Below are positions 37,022 to 47,622 of a DNA stretch of 64,000 nucleotides, in pieces (the stretch's first letter is position 1; each line of letters starts with the position of its first letter). The DNA is taken from assembly GCF_000411975.1 (NCBI RefSeq), contig NZ_ASXG01000099.1:89063-153062 (forward strand), written 5' to 3'. The translations under genes and the position numbers were made by a program. The stretch comes from Amycolatopsis orientalis DSM 43388. GTDB lineage: Bacteria; Actinomycetota; Actinomycetes; Mycobacteriales; Pseudonocardiaceae. Under the pieces are notes generated by a model that saw only the letters and a list, made by a program, of their open reading frames with translations, ran no database searches and was not told the DNA's origin.

Positions 37022-37795
37022 ATGGCTGACGAACTGGTGCACTACGAGGTGGCGGCCGGCATCGCCACGATCACCCTGGATTCCCCGCACAACCGCAACG
37101 CGCTGTCGGCGCAGCTGCGGCGCGAACTGAGCGAGTCGCTGGACAAGACCCGCGAGGACGACGCGGTGCGCGTGGTGCAGCTGACCCACACCGGACCGGT
37201 CTTCTGCGCGGGCATGGACCTGAAGGAAGCCCGCGGCGCCGGTTCGTCCGACCAGGGCGTGAACGAGTTCCCGAAGATCCTCGACCAGCTGTGGACGAGC
37301 CCGAAACCGGTCGTCGCCCGGCTGGCCGGCCCCGCTCGCGCGGGCGGCATCGGCATGGTCGCCGCGTGCGACATCGCGGTCGCGGTCCCGGAAGCGACGT
37401 TCGCCTTCTCCGAGGTCCGGATCGGCGTCGTCCCGGCGGTCATCAGCCTCACGGTGCTGCCGCGGCTGAACCCGCGCGCCGCGCACGAACTGTTCCTGAC
37501 CGGCGACGTCTTCGACGCGAAGCGCGCGGTCGAGATCGGCCTCCTGAACGCTTGTGTCCCGGCCGAAGAGCTGGACAAGACGGTCGAGGGCTACCTCACG
37601 TCGTTGACCCTGGGCGGCCCGAAAGCCCTGGCCGCCACGAAGGAACTGCTGGCCCGGCCGCGCCCGGCGACCCCGGCCGAGGGCTTCGCCGACATGAACG
37701 CCCTGTCCGCGGGCTTCTTCGCCAGCGAGGAAGGACAGGAAGGCATCCTGGCCTTCGCGCAGAAGCGCAAGCCGAACTGGGTCCCGCAGGACTGA
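37022..37795 (+). CDS. Enoyl-CoA hydratase/isomerase (crotonase) family protein
   Basis: A 257-residue crotonase. The oxyanion-hole loops are VFCAGMDL (about 60-67) and RAGGIGMVAACD (107-117). The second catalytic glutamate is present (Glu131, FAFSEVRIG), but the first (rat Glu144) is replaced by Gly111, as in several members that are not standard hydratases. Isomerase, hydrolase or methylglutaconyl-type activity is possible. It is divergent from the ArsR-type gene with a shared palindrome between. Confidence 0.88.
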   Translation: MADELVHYEVAAGIATITLDSPHNRNALSAQLRRELSESLDKTREDDAVRVVQLTHTGPVFCAGMDLKEARGAGSSDQGVNEFPKILDQLWTSPKPVVARLAGPARAGGIGMVAACDIAVAVPEATFAFSEVRIGVVPAVISLTVLPRLNPRAAHELFLTGDVFDAKRAVEIGLLNACVPAEELDKTVEGYLTSLTLGGPKALAATKELLARPRPATPAEGFADMNALSAGFFASEEGQEGILAFAQKRKPNWVPQD

Positions 37796-37837
37796 CCCGG
37801 ACCGGGAGGGGAGCCGAGCGGTTCCCCTCCCGGCTCG

Positions 37838-38191
37838 TCAGGAATCCACCAGCACCAAGGTCAGCCGCCGGTCGCCGGAGCCCATCGCCCGCTGCGCGTC
37901 CGACAGCACGCTCCGCACCGCCAGGTACGCCTTGGGCTCGGCGGCCTTCAACGCGTCCGACCCGGTCCAGATCAGCACGTGCTCGCCGGTCGGCAGCCAC
38001 GACAAGTCCGTGAGCATGTCGTACAACGCGTCCAGGTTCCGCCCGAAATACGAGGGGAACGACAGCGCCTCGCCGATCGCGTCCAGGGTGGACAGCTTGT
38101 CCGTCGTCCGCGCGCCGTCGACCTGATGCGGATACGCACCCCGCGCGAAGGCCGCGTCCGCCGCGGTCCGCGCCGTTTCGCCGGCGCTCAC
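37838..38191 (-). CDS. Barstar-family ribonuclease inhibitor
   Basis: A 117-residue barstar homologue. The family core is clear: YPHQVDGARTTDKLSTLDAI then FPSYFGRNLDALYDMLTDLSW, and strand LIWTGSD. The acidic residues in the second helix (DALYDMLTDL) are those that plug the RNase active site in barstar. Its ATG overlaps the stop of the ribonuclease gene (ATGA), so toxin and inhibitor are translated together with the toxin first. Confidence 0.93.
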   Translation of the reverse strand: MSAGETARTAADAAFARGAYPHQVDGARTTDKLSTLDAIGEALSFPSYFGRNLDALYDMLTDLSWLPTGEHVLIWTGSDALKAAEPKAYLAVRSVLSDAQRAMGSGDRRLTLVLVDS

Positions 38192-38637
38192 CGCGCGGGA
38201 TCCACAACGACGAACGACGCGTAATGATCCCCTGTGTAATACAACTCTTTCCCCGCTCCCGTGATCAGCCGCCGGGCCCCTCGGTCCGGGCTCCCCGGCG
38301 TCTTCACGGTGTACTCGTGGTAATAGCCGTTCTTCTCCGGGGGCAGCTTCTTCTCCCGGTTCTGGAAGACGACATCGTCATTGCGCGGATAAGGGTAAGG
38401 CCCGCCCTTTTGGATCAAGCTCCACGTGTCCTTCGCCTGGGGAGGCAGCGAGGACAGCGGTTTGACCGGCAGCTTGGAAGCCGCCCCCGGCACCTTCCCG
38501 GACGCGGCGGAAGTGCTCGACGAGGACGAGGGCGCCGGCGAATCCGAGGAGCCGGCGGTTTCCTTGACGAGCCATCCGCCGAGCACCAGCACGAGGAGAC
38601 CGACGAGCGCAGCGGTGATCCGCCTACGGTTGACCAT
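38188..38637 (-). CDS. Secreted or membrane-anchored guanyl-specific ribonuclease (barnase/N1-T1 family)
   Basis: A 149-residue protein: N-terminal hydrophobic segment (residues 7-25, uncleaved anchor or signal peptide), Ser/Ala-rich linker (26-60), then a microbial RNase domain. The catalytic set is visible: Glu108 (YYHEYTV), Arg122/123 (GARRLITG), His138 (GDHYASF). Such enzymes cut RNA after G. The following barstar gene protects the cytoplasm until export. No conserved Cys, so probably the barnase branch. Confidence 0.92.
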   Translation of the reverse strand: MVNRRRITAALVGLLVLVLGGWLVKETAGSSDSPAPSSSSSTSAASGKVPGAASKLPVKPLSSLPPQAKDTWSLIQKGGPYPYPRNDDVVFQNREKKLPPEKNGYYHEYTVKTPGSPDRGARRLITGAGKELYYTGDHYASFVVVDPAR

Positions 38638-38648
38638 GGTGCGCCAGC

Positions 38649-38849
38649 TTAGGAGCGACCGGAACGCTCGTCGTCACGGGCCGTGCCGAACCAGCGGCCG
38701 AAGCGTTCGACCAGCTTGTCGATGGCCCACGCGGCGAGCAGGCACAGCGGCACGAGCACCGCCATCACCAGCACGAACTGCACCGGGAACCAGGCTTGGG
38801 CAAGCCACAGCTCGACCCCGTCCCACCAGTTGGCCAAGCCCTCGAACAC
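38649..38849 (-). CDS. Small single-TM protein
   Basis: A 66-residue protein from GTG 38849 with one strong membrane helix (FVLVMAVLVPLCLLAAWAI, about 25-43) and a basic C-terminus (KLVERFGRWFGTARDDERSGRS). The stop TAA is 11 bases upstream of the ribonuclease start, so it may head that operon. Function unknown. Frame use is typical of coding sequence here, but the call rests on the helix and spacing. Confidence 0.5.
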   Translation of the reverse strand: MFEGLANWWDGVELWLAQAWFPVQFVLVMAVLVPLCLLAAWAIDKLVERFGRWFGTARDDERSGRS

Positions 38850-38909
38850 GAGTGTGAGCCTACGCGCGCTCGCCTGCGTCGGGGCGGGCAGGGGAGGTAG
38901 GTTGCTGCC

Positions 38910-39875
38910 ATGTTCGCCGTATACGCGCAGGAACCCAACGCCGAGTCCCCGCTCGATTCGCTGGTCGTCGGCGAGCGGCCGGAACCCGAGGTGCCCGAAG
39001 GCTGGGTCCGGGTGCACGTCAAAGCCGCCAGCCTGAACATGCACGACCTGTGGACCTTGCGCGGCGTCGGCATCAAGCCCGACCAGTTCCCGATGATCCT
39101 CGGCTGCGACGGAGCGGGAACGCTCGACGACGGCACCGAGGTCGTGCTGCATTCGGTGATCAACGCGCCGGGCTGGCAGGGCGACGACACGCTCGACCCG
39201 AAGCGCACCCTGCTCACCGAAAAGCACCAGGGCACGTTCGCCGACCAGGTCGTGGTCCCGGCCCGCAACGCGGTGCCGAAGCCGGCCGGCCTGACCTTCG
39301 CCGAGGGCGCGACGATGGGCACCGCGTGGCTCACCGCGTACCGGATGCTGTTCGTGAAGTCGGGTCTGCGGCCCGGCCAGACGATGCTGGTGCAGGGCGC
39401 GTCCGGCGGCGTGTCGACCGCGCTGATCGCGCTCGGCCGCGCGGCCGGGTTCCGCGTGTGGGTCACCGGGCGCACCGAGGAGAAGCGCGCGCTGGCCGAG
39501 AGCGTCGGCGCGCACCAGAGCTTCGAGTCCGGCGCGCGGCTGCCCGAGCGGGTGGACGCGGTGTTCGAGACCGTCGGCAAGGCCACCTGGGGCCACACGC
39601 TCAAGTCGCTGAAGCCGGGCGGCGTGGTCGTGGTGTCCGGTTCGACGAGCGGCCCCGACCCGTCGGCCGACCTGCAGCGGGTGTTCTTCCTGCAGCTGCG
39701 CGTCCTCGGCTCGACCATGGGCACCCGCGACGAGCTGGCCGACCTGCTCGCCTACCTCGATCTGAAGGGCATCAAGCCGCAGATCGGCGCCGAGCTCCCC
39801 CTCACGGAGGCCCCCGCGGGATTCGCCGCGATGGCCGCCGGGGAGACCGCGGGCAAGATCGTCTTCACCCGCTGA
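38910..39875 (+). CDS. Zinc-binding dehydrogenase family (MDR) oxidoreductase
   Basis: A 321-residue medium-chain dehydrogenase/reductase. GroES-like domain (KAASLNMHDLWTLRGVGIKPDQFPMILGCDGAG) and Rossmann domain with GASGGVSTALIALGRAAGFRV. The aspartate/cysteine zinc set is incomplete, so it is nearer to quinone-type MDR enzymes. A strong intrinsic terminator follows the gene, so it is monocistronic. Substrate unknown. Confidence 0.9.
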   Translation: MFAVYAQEPNAESPLDSLVVGERPEPEVPEGWVRVHVKAASLNMHDLWTLRGVGIKPDQFPMILGCDGAGTLDDGTEVVLHSVINAPGWQGDDTLDPKRTLLTEKHQGTFADQVVVPARNAVPKPAGLTFAEGATMGTAWLTAYRMLFVKSGLRPGQTMLVQGASGGVSTALIALGRAAGFRVWVTGRTEEKRALAESVGAHQSFESGARLPERVDAVFETVGKATWGHTLKSLKPGGVVVVSGSTSGPDPSADLQRVFFLQLRVLGSTMGTRDELADLLAYLDLKGIKPQIGAELPLTEAPAGFAAMAAGETAGKIVFTR

Positions 39876-39888
39876 TCGCGGCCGCACC

Positions 39889-39937
39889 GCGCTGGCCTGG
39901 GCTTTTCCTTCCCGAATGCGCCCGGGCCAGCGCTTTT
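39889..39937 (+). terminator. Intrinsic terminator of the MDR gene
   Basis: A 14-bp stem with one G-T pair, GCGCTGGCCTGGGC (39889-39902) with 39920-39933, a 17-base loop, and a TTTT tail (39934-39937), 13 bases after the stop codon. Confidence 0.75.
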
Positions 39938-40037
39938 ACCCGTTCTCCAGTGAATCGTCAACACCCCAGCTTCGCAATCAGATAGTGACCCCCGAAGTTC
40001 CACCAGAAGTCGACCTTGGGCGGTTAACCTGGAGAAC

Positions 40038-41060
40038 ATGACCGCGACGCAGCGGCCCGCACCCGCCGACCGGGGCGGCCGGCCCCCCAGCGATCCGGCG
40101 CCCGTCCGGGAGTCGTTCCGGCGGTTCGCCGGGATCCGCACGCGCGTGCTCGAGGTCGGGCCGCCCGTCGCCGAGGCGCCCGCACCCAAGCGCACGCGCC
40201 GCAAGGGCGCCGAGAAGCCCCGCGCGCCCCGGCTCGTGCTGCTCCACGGGTATTGCGACAGTGCCGACACGTGGCGTCCGGTACTCGGAGAACTAGCGGC
40301 CGCGGGCATCGCCGCGGTCGCGGTCGACCTTCCCGGCTTCGGCGAGGCGCAACCGCTGCGCCCCGGTCCGATGCTCCCCCAGCTCGACGCGTTCACCGCC
40401 GCGGTGGTGCGCGAACAGGCCGTGCTCGGCCCGGTGGTGCTCGCGGGCAACTCGCTCGGCGGCACGATGAGCCTGCGCGCGGCGCAGAACCACCGGCTGC
40501 CGACCGCGGGCGTGGTGTCGATCGCCGCGCCCGGTTTCGTCGACTCGTGGCTGGTGCGCACGGTCGGGCGCAATCCGCTGCCGCTGCGGCTGTACTCCTC
40601 GCTTCCGTTGCCGGTGCCGGGCTTCCTGGTCCGCGCGGTGGCCGGACAGGTCGTGCCGCGGATCCTCTACGCCGACTCGAAGCACGCCGACGCGAGCCAG
40701 GTCGCGCGGTTCACCACCCTCTTCCCCGACTACCGGGCCACCACGTCCCGGCTCGAACAGGCGCGGCAGCTCGTCTCGGAGCTGGCCGACGCCTACCGGC
40801 TCGACCTGATCACGATCCCGCTGCTCGCGGTCGCGTGCGGCAAGGACAAGCTCGTGACCGCCGCGTCCGGGCGGAAGCTGCACACCCTGGTGCCGCACAG
40901 CAGGCTCGTCGTCCGGGAGGACTGGGGCCACTGCCCGCAGCTGGACGATCCGGCCGAGGTCGCGGAGCTGCTCGCGTTCTTCGCCGCGGGCGCGGTCCGC
41001 TCCGCCACGCGTCCGGCGCCCACGGTCAGAGACGTCGAGACCGGCTCCGCGACCGGGTGA
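40038..41060 (+). CDS. Alpha/beta hydrolase
   Basis: A 340-residue alpha/beta hydrolase fold enzyme. It has the oxyanion motif LLHGYCDSADTW, nucleophile in GNSLGG (LAGNSLGGTMSLRAA), late acid in CGKDKLVTAA and catalytic His in DWGHCPQLDDP, all in order. A basic, disordered N-terminus (to about 60, KRTRRKGAEKPRAP) precedes the fold. Substrate unknown; lipase, esterase or epoxide-hydrolase types cannot be separated from sequence. Confidence 0.9.
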   Translation: MTATQRPAPADRGGRPPSDPAPVRESFRRFAGIRTRVLEVGPPVAEAPAPKRTRRKGAEKPRAPRLVLLHGYCDSADTWRPVLGELAAAGIAAVAVDLPGFGEAQPLRPGPMLPQLDAFTAAVVREQAVLGPVVLAGNSLGGTMSLRAAQNHRLPTAGVVSIAAPGFVDSWLVRTVGRNPLPLRLYSSLPLPVPGFLVRAVAGQVVPRILYADSKHADASQVARFTTLFPDYRATTSRLEQARQLVSELADAYRLDLITIPLLAVACGKDKLVTAASGRKLHTLVPHSRLVVREDWGHCPQLDDPAEVAELLAFFAAGAVRSATRPAPTVRDVETGSATG

Positions 41061-41179
41061 CCCGAGCCGCCGAGATCGTCACACTGCGGAGTCGGTGACA
41101 GGCGGAGCGCCTCCGGGTACGGTGCCCTGCCAGGGCCCGGAACCCGGGCCCGGCGAACCACCAGTCTGAGGAGACGTCG

Positions 41180-42655
41180 ATGTCAGCTCCGCGCGGCCCT
41201 GACCTGGGCACCGGGACCGGGATCTTCCGGCGGAAGCCGATCGAAGCCATCGAGCAAACCGGCGAAAGCGGCCTGCAGCGCACGCTCGGCCTGCGGCAGC
41301 TGACCGCGATCGGCGTCGGCGGCATCATCGGCGCGGGCATCTTCTCGCTCGCCGGCGCGGTCGCGAACAAGACCGCGGGCCCGGCCGTGCTGATCTCGTT
41401 CCTGATCGCGGGCATCGCCAGCGCCGCGGCCGCGTTCTCCTACGCCGAGTTCGCCGGCCTCATCCCGCGCGCGGGCTCCGCCTACACCTACGGGTACGCG
41501 GTGCTCGGCGAGATCGTCGGCTGGTTCATCGGCTGGGACCTGCTGCTGGAGTACACCGCGATCGTGTCCGTGGTGGCGATCGGGATTTCCGGCTATTTCA
41601 ACGATTTGCTGGGCTTCCTGCACGTGTCGCTGCCGCACTGGATGGCCGGCGCGCCCGGGACGGAACCGGCGGGCGTCGCGCCGGGGTCGTACAAGATCAA
41701 CCTGTTCGCGGTGCTGCTCTGCCTGCTGATCGCGTTCATCCTCAACCAGGGCATGAAGAACGCGGCGCGCTTCGAGACGCTGCTGGTGTACTTGAAGGTC
41801 GGCCTGGTGCTGCTGGTGATCGTGGTCGGCGCCTTCCACATCCAAAGCGGCAACTACAGCAACTTCTTCCCGTTCGGCCTCAGCGGCGCTTTCACCGGCG
41901 CGGCAACGGTGTTCTTCGCGGTCTTCGGCTACGACGCGATGTCCACCGCGGCGGAAGAGTCGCAGGACTCGCAGAAGCACATGCCGAAGGCGATCATCTA
42001 CTCGCTGGCGATCTCGATGGTGCTGTACGTGCTGGCCTGCCTGGTGCTGACCGGCATGGTGAAGTACACCGACATCAACCCGGAAGCCGCGTTCTCGAGC
42101 GCGTTCGCGAAGGTCGGCCTCGGCTGGCTGGGCGCGATCATCGCGGTGGGAGCCATCATCGGCATCCTGACGGTCCTCTTCACCTTCCTGCTGGGCGCGA
42201 CGCGCGTGGGCTACTCGATGAGCCGGGACGGCCTGCTGCCGAAGTGGTTCTCGAAGACCCATCCGGTCCGCAAGGTCCCGTCGCGCATCACGTGGATCCT
42301 GGGCGTCGCTTCGGCTTTGATCGCGGGCGTGCTCCCCATCGGCGAGGCCGCGGAGCTGACGAACATCGGCATCCTGCTGGCCTTCGTGGTCGTCTGCGTC
42401 GCGGTGATCGTGCTGCGCTACAAGCGCCCCGACCTGCCGCGCACGTTCAAGACGCCGGGCATGCCGGTGGTCCCGGTCATCGGGGTCGTGTTCTCGGTCT
42501 GGCTGATCACGTTCCTGAAGCCGGAAACCTGGCTGCGCTTCGCGATCTGGTTCGTGATCGGCATGGTGATCTACTTCGCCTACGGCAAACGCCACTCCGC
42601 GATGGAACGCGGCGAGGGGACCGGCGAGTCCGGGCTCGAGTCCACTTCGGACTGA
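41180..42655 (+). CDS. APC-family amino acid permease
   Basis: A 491-residue transporter with about 12 membrane helices. The first helix carries the APC substrate motif IGVGGIIGAGIFSLAG, and later FGYDAMSTAAEES and ATRVGYSMSRDGLLP are typical of the cationic amino-acid (CAT/YfnA) branch. A strong terminator follows. Substrate specificity is not determinable here. It starts 119 bases after the hydrolase gene. Confidence 0.93.
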   Translation: MSAPRGPDLGTGTGIFRRKPIEAIEQTGESGLQRTLGLRQLTAIGVGGIIGAGIFSLAGAVANKTAGPAVLISFLIAGIASAAAAFSYAEFAGLIPRAGSAYTYGYAVLGEIVGWFIGWDLLLEYTAIVSVVAIGISGYFNDLLGFLHVSLPHWMAGAPGTEPAGVAPGSYKINLFAVLLCLLIAFILNQGMKNAARFETLLVYLKVGLVLLVIVVGAFHIQSGNYSNFFPFGLSGAFTGAATVFFAVFGYDAMSTAAEESQDSQKHMPKAIIYSLAISMVLYVLACLVLTGMVKYTDINPEAAFSSAFAKVGLGWLGAIIAVGAIIGILTVLFTFLLGATRVGYSMSRDGLLPKWFSKTHPVRKVPSRITWILGVASALIAGVLPIGEAAELTNIGILLAFVVVCVAVIVLRYKRPDLPRTFKTPGMPVVPVIGVVFSVWLITFLKPETWLRFAIWFVIGMVIYFAYGKRHSAMERGEGTGESGLESTSD

Positions 42656-42678
42656 TCGCGCGTTCGAGCGGGTTTCCT

Positions 42679-42715
42679 GCGGGGGACGCTGTGGCGGCGT
42701 CCCCCGCATTTTCTT
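42679..42715 (+). terminator. Intrinsic terminator of the permease gene
   Basis: A perfect 11-bp stem GCGGGGGACGC (42679-42689) / GCGTCCCCCGC (42697-42707), 7-base loop, then ATTTTCTT. Confidence 0.85.
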
Positions 42716-42772
42716 GTGCGCCTGCCTGGCCTCGCCGGGAAAGTTCCGCGCAGGCCAACCTCCCGCCCCGCC

Positions 42773-43822
42773 TCAGCGCAACCGGTCGAGCCGTTCCGCC
42801 GCCGCCTTCGCCTCGGTGCGCAGCCGGGCCATGATCGAGGCCGCGGAACCGTCGCTGGCGAGCGGGTAGGTCTGCCCGGCCCACAGCGACATCGCCTCCG
42901 GATCGCCGGCCTTGGCGGCCGCCGCGCGGACTGGCTTGCTCAGGTGGTGCAGTTGCGGATACGCGGAGGGCGCGTCGGCGGAGAGGTCGCTCAGGACACG
43001 GTTCACCATGCCCCGCGCCGGGCGTCCGCTGAACGCGCGCGTGAACGCCGTGGTCCGGCCGGCTTCGGCGAGCGCGCGCCGCTGGGTCTCGCCGGTGCCC
43101 GCTTCCGTCGCGAGCAGGAAAGCCGTGCCCATCTGCGCCGCCGACGCGCCAGCAGCCAGCACCGCCGCGACGTCGGCGCCGTTGACCAGTCCTCCGGCCG
43201 CGATCAACGGCAGGCTCGTGCGCGCGCCGAGCAGCCGCAGCAGCGCGAGCAGGCCGTACTCCTCGCCGCCGGCCGGGTTGCCCGAGTCGTCGGTGAACAC
43301 GCCGCGATGCCCGCCGGCTTCGAACCCCTGTACGACCAGCGCGTCCGCTCCGCGCGCGGCCGCGAGGTCGGCTTCCTCCGGGTTCGTGACGGTGACCGCG
43401 ACCTTGCCGCCCGCCTCGTGGATCCGCTGCACCTCAGCGGACGTCGGCGCGCCGAAGGTGAACGACACCACCGGAACCCGGTGCCGCACGACGAGGTCGA
43501 GTTTCGCCGGGTACGCGTCGTCGTCCCAGACCGGGTCGCCGAGTTCGACGCCGTAACGCACGGCTTCGGCGAGCAGCCGTTCGCGGTGCGCGCTCAGGTC
43601 GGCCACCGACCGGCCGCCGGGGACGAACAGGTTGACGCCGAACCGCCCGCCGGTGAGGTCGGCGGCGTGCGCGAGCTGGGCGTCCAGCGTCTCCGGGCTG
43701 AGGTAGCCGGCGGCGAGGAAACCGAACCCGCCCGCGTCCGTGACGGCGCCGACCAGCTGCGGGGTCGTCGGCCCGCCCGCCATCGGCGCCACGATCACCG
43801 GGAACTCGAGATCATCGAACAT
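42773..43822 (-). CDS. Nitronate monooxygenase family protein
   Basis: A 349-residue FMN TIM-barrel of the NMO/2-nitropropane dioxygenase family. FPVIVAPMAGGPTTPQLVGAV (N-terminus), ALVVQGFEAGGHRG and LIAAGGLVNGADVAAVLAAGASAAQMGTAFLL (phosphate-binding part) are the family signatures. It oxidises alkyl nitronates such as propionate-3-nitronate. It is divergent from a PPOX-type gene 60 bases away. Confidence 0.92.
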   Translation of the reverse strand: MFDDLEFPVIVAPMAGGPTTPQLVGAVTDAGGFGFLAAGYLSPETLDAQLAHAADLTGGRFGVNLFVPGGRSVADLSAHRERLLAEAVRYGVELGDPVWDDDAYPAKLDLVVRHRVPVVSFTFGAPTSAEVQRIHEAGGKVAVTVTNPEEADLAAARGADALVVQGFEAGGHRGVFTDDSGNPAGGEEYGLLALLRLLGARTSLPLIAAGGLVNGADVAAVLAAGASAAQMGTAFLLATEAGTGETQRRALAEAGRTTAFTRAFSGRPARGMVNRVLSDLSADAPSAYPQLHHLSKPVRAAAAKAGDPEAMSLWAGQTYPLASDGSAASIMARLRTEAKAAAERLDRLR

Positions 43823-43882
43823 GTCCCCGAGCCTAGTGCCGGACCGGAAATGCGCCGGGCAGCCGCCGCGTTGCACAGGACC

Positions 43883-44329
43883 ATGACGGCAACCCTGGAA
43901 CAGCTCCGCGCGCTGACGGTGCAGGAGAACGGCCTCGCCACCGTGGCCACGACCCGCGCCGACGGCACCGTGCACGCGTCCGTGGTGAACGCGGGCGTCC
44001 TGGACGACCCGGTGACCGGCAAGCCAAGCGTGGGCTTCGTCGCCGTCGGCGGTGCGCACAAGCTCATGCTGCTGCGCCGCAACGGCCACGCGACGGTGAC
44101 CTTCCGCCGCGGCTGGCACTGGCTCTCGGTGACCGGCCCGGTCCGCCTGATCGGCCCGGACGACCCCGACCCGTCCTTCCCGGCCGACGGCCTGCCGCCC
44201 CTGCTGCGCGAGGTGTTCCGCGCCGCGACGGGCACCCACGACGACTGGGAGGAATACGACCGGGTGATGGCCGCCGAACGCCGGGTCGCGGTGTTCGTGG
44301 AGGTGGGCAAGATCATCGGGAACGCCTGA
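43883..44329 (+). CDS. PPOX-class (F420- or FMN-binding split-barrel) oxidoreductase
   Basis: A 148-residue split beta-barrel protein of the pyridoxamine 5'-phosphate oxidase-like class (LATVATTRADGTVHASVVNAGVLDD ... GHATVTFRRGWHWLSVTGPVRLIG). In Actinobacteria many such short proteins bind F420 rather than FMN; the cofactor is not provable here. Function unknown, possibly related to quinone or biliverdin reduction. Confidence 0.85.
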   Translation: MTATLEQLRALTVQENGLATVATTRADGTVHASVVNAGVLDDPVTGKPSVGFVAVGGAHKLMLLRRNGHATVTFRRGWHWLSVTGPVRLIGPDDPDPSFPADGLPPLLREVFRAATGTHDDWEEYDRVMAAERRVAVFVEVGKIIGNA

Positions 44330-44357
44330 GCGCGCCCGGATAAACGCGCGAAGCCGT

Positions 44358-44924
44358 TCAACTCCTTCCGGCGAGCACTTCGGGCACTATCCGGACCGGG
44401 AACGGCCGCAGTGCCTCGAACGCCTCCGCTCCCGCGGCCTTGGCGACCTGGCGATAACTGCCGTCCTCGTCAAGTTCGAAGACCGTCAGTTCAGGTTCCG
44501 CCGGGTCGATCACCCAATAACTAGGTACGCGTAGCCGTTCGTAGAGCGCTTTCTTGGTGTTCAGGTCGTGAATCGACGTGCTCGGCGACAGGACCTCGAC
44601 GGCGAGCACCGGCGGCACTGGGAGGTCTTTCGCGGTGAAGTCCTCGGTCCGGCCGACCAGCACATCCGGCTGCAGCTCGATCCGGTCGCCCACATGCACC
44701 GCGAACGGCGCACCGACCACGAACATGTCGTCCGGGCAGGCCGCGTAGAGCACGCCGTACAACTGATAGCTGATCGTCTGATGTCTCAAGCCAGGTGCGG
44801 GGCTCACGAGGAGCGTCCCGTCGATGAGTTCGTAACGGCGGCCATCATCCGGCATCCCCTCAAGGTCCCGCACCGTCATGGGACCGGACCCGGGCGGATT
44901 CTGGCTCTCCATCATGACCGTCAT
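44358..44924 (-). CDS. Uma2-family (DUF820) endonuclease-fold protein
   Basis: A 188-residue PD-(D/E)XK-fold protein. The catalytic-type core is visible as YELIDGTLLVSPAPG, ELQPDVLVG and VLAVEVLSPST, in the Uma2 order. These genes occur in many copies in Cyanobacteria and Actinobacteria, often near mobile DNA, but their substrate is unknown. GGAAAGGAG precedes the ATG at 44924. Nothing nearby suggests a restriction system. Confidence 0.9.
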   Translation of the reverse strand: MTVMMESQNPPGSGPMTVRDLEGMPDDGRRYELIDGTLLVSPAPGLRHQTISYQLYGVLYAACPDDMFVVGAPFAVHVGDRIELQPDVLVGRTEDFTAKDLPVPPVLAVEVLSPSTSIHDLNTKKALYERLRVPSYWVIDPAEPELTVFELDEDGSYRQVAKAAGAEAFEALRPFPVRIVPEVLAGRS

Positions 44925-44992
44925 GGTGCTCTCCTTTCCCTGTTCGCGCCAGAGAATCCCTGTCGGCAATTGAGAACACCACTCGCCACCGA

Positions 44993-45026
44993 CAAAAAAC
45001 GGCGGCCCCGGAAACCCGGAGCCGCC
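44993..45026 (-). terminator. Intrinsic terminator of lepA
   Basis: On the minus strand the stem GGCGGC/GCCGCC (45026-45021 with 45006-45001), continued inside by CCGG/CCGG after one mismatch, is followed directly by GTTTTTTG. It lies 18 bases after the lepA stop. Confidence 0.88.
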
Positions 45027-45043
45027 ATTCACCCGATGGTGGG

Positions 45044-46894
<1,851 letters not shown>

Positions 46895-47010
46895 TCGGGC
46901 TGTCCTCGGGATGGTGGGGGATGTCCGTACCCCATCGTCCCATGGACCTCCGGGTGCGGGTGGGGGTCATCCCCGATGCGGCCCCGCGCGTCTCGTGATG
47001 ACCTCGAAGC

Positions 47011-47622
47011 ATGAGCACTTCACCCTCCCCCTCGCCGCCCGGCCCCGGCGTCCTCGACGCCGCGCTCGACCGGGCGTTCGGCCATCCCAGCGGTCTGCTG
47101 GGCAGGCTCGGCGGCAAGCTGATGACGGTCGGCAACGCCGCGACCGAGCACCGGATCGTCGACCTGGCCCGCCTCGAACCCGACGAGACCGTCCTGGTCG
47201 TCGGCCCCGGTCCCGGGGTCGGCCTCGACGCGGCGAGCAGACTCGCCGGCGAGGTGATCGGCGTCGAACCCTCCCCGCAGATGCGCGAGCTCTGCACGGA
47301 CCGCTGCGGCGACCGCGCCGAGGTGCGCGCGGGCGACGCGGCCCGGACCGGCTGCGAGGACGCGTCCGCGGACGTCGTGCTGACCGTGAACAACGTCCAG
47401 CTCTGGGAAGACCGCCCGGCGGCGTTCGCCGAGTTGTTCCGCGTGCTGCGGCCGGGTGGCCGCCTGCTGCTCTCGGCGCACGAGAAGTGGCTTCCGGTGA
47501 CGCGGCACGAACTGGCCGGCGAAGCCGCCGCCGCGGGCTTCACCGACCTGCAGACCTGGACCTGGGACCCGCCGGGGTTCGCCGCGCTCGCCGCCCAGCT
47601 GCGGGCCGTGAAACCGGGCTAG
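47011..47622 (+). CDS. Class I SAM-dependent methyltransferase
   Basis: A 203-residue Rossmann-fold methyltransferase of the Methyltransf_11 type. SAM motif I is VLVVGPGPGVGLDAA; motif II GVEPSPQM and post-motif VVLTVNNVQLWED are present, followed by RVLRPGGRLLLSAHE. Substrate unknown. Its 3' end overlaps the convergent VOC gene by 4 bases. Confidence 0.9.
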   Translation: MSTSPSPSPPGPGVLDAALDRAFGHPSGLLGRLGGKLMTVGNAATEHRIVDLARLEPDETVLVVGPGPGVGLDAASRLAGEVIGVEPSPQMRELCTDRCGDRAEVRAGDAARTGCEDASADVVLTVNNVQLWEDRPAAFAELFRVLRPGGRLLLSAHEKWLPVTRHELAGEAAAAGFTDLQTWTWDPPGFAALAAQLRAVKPG

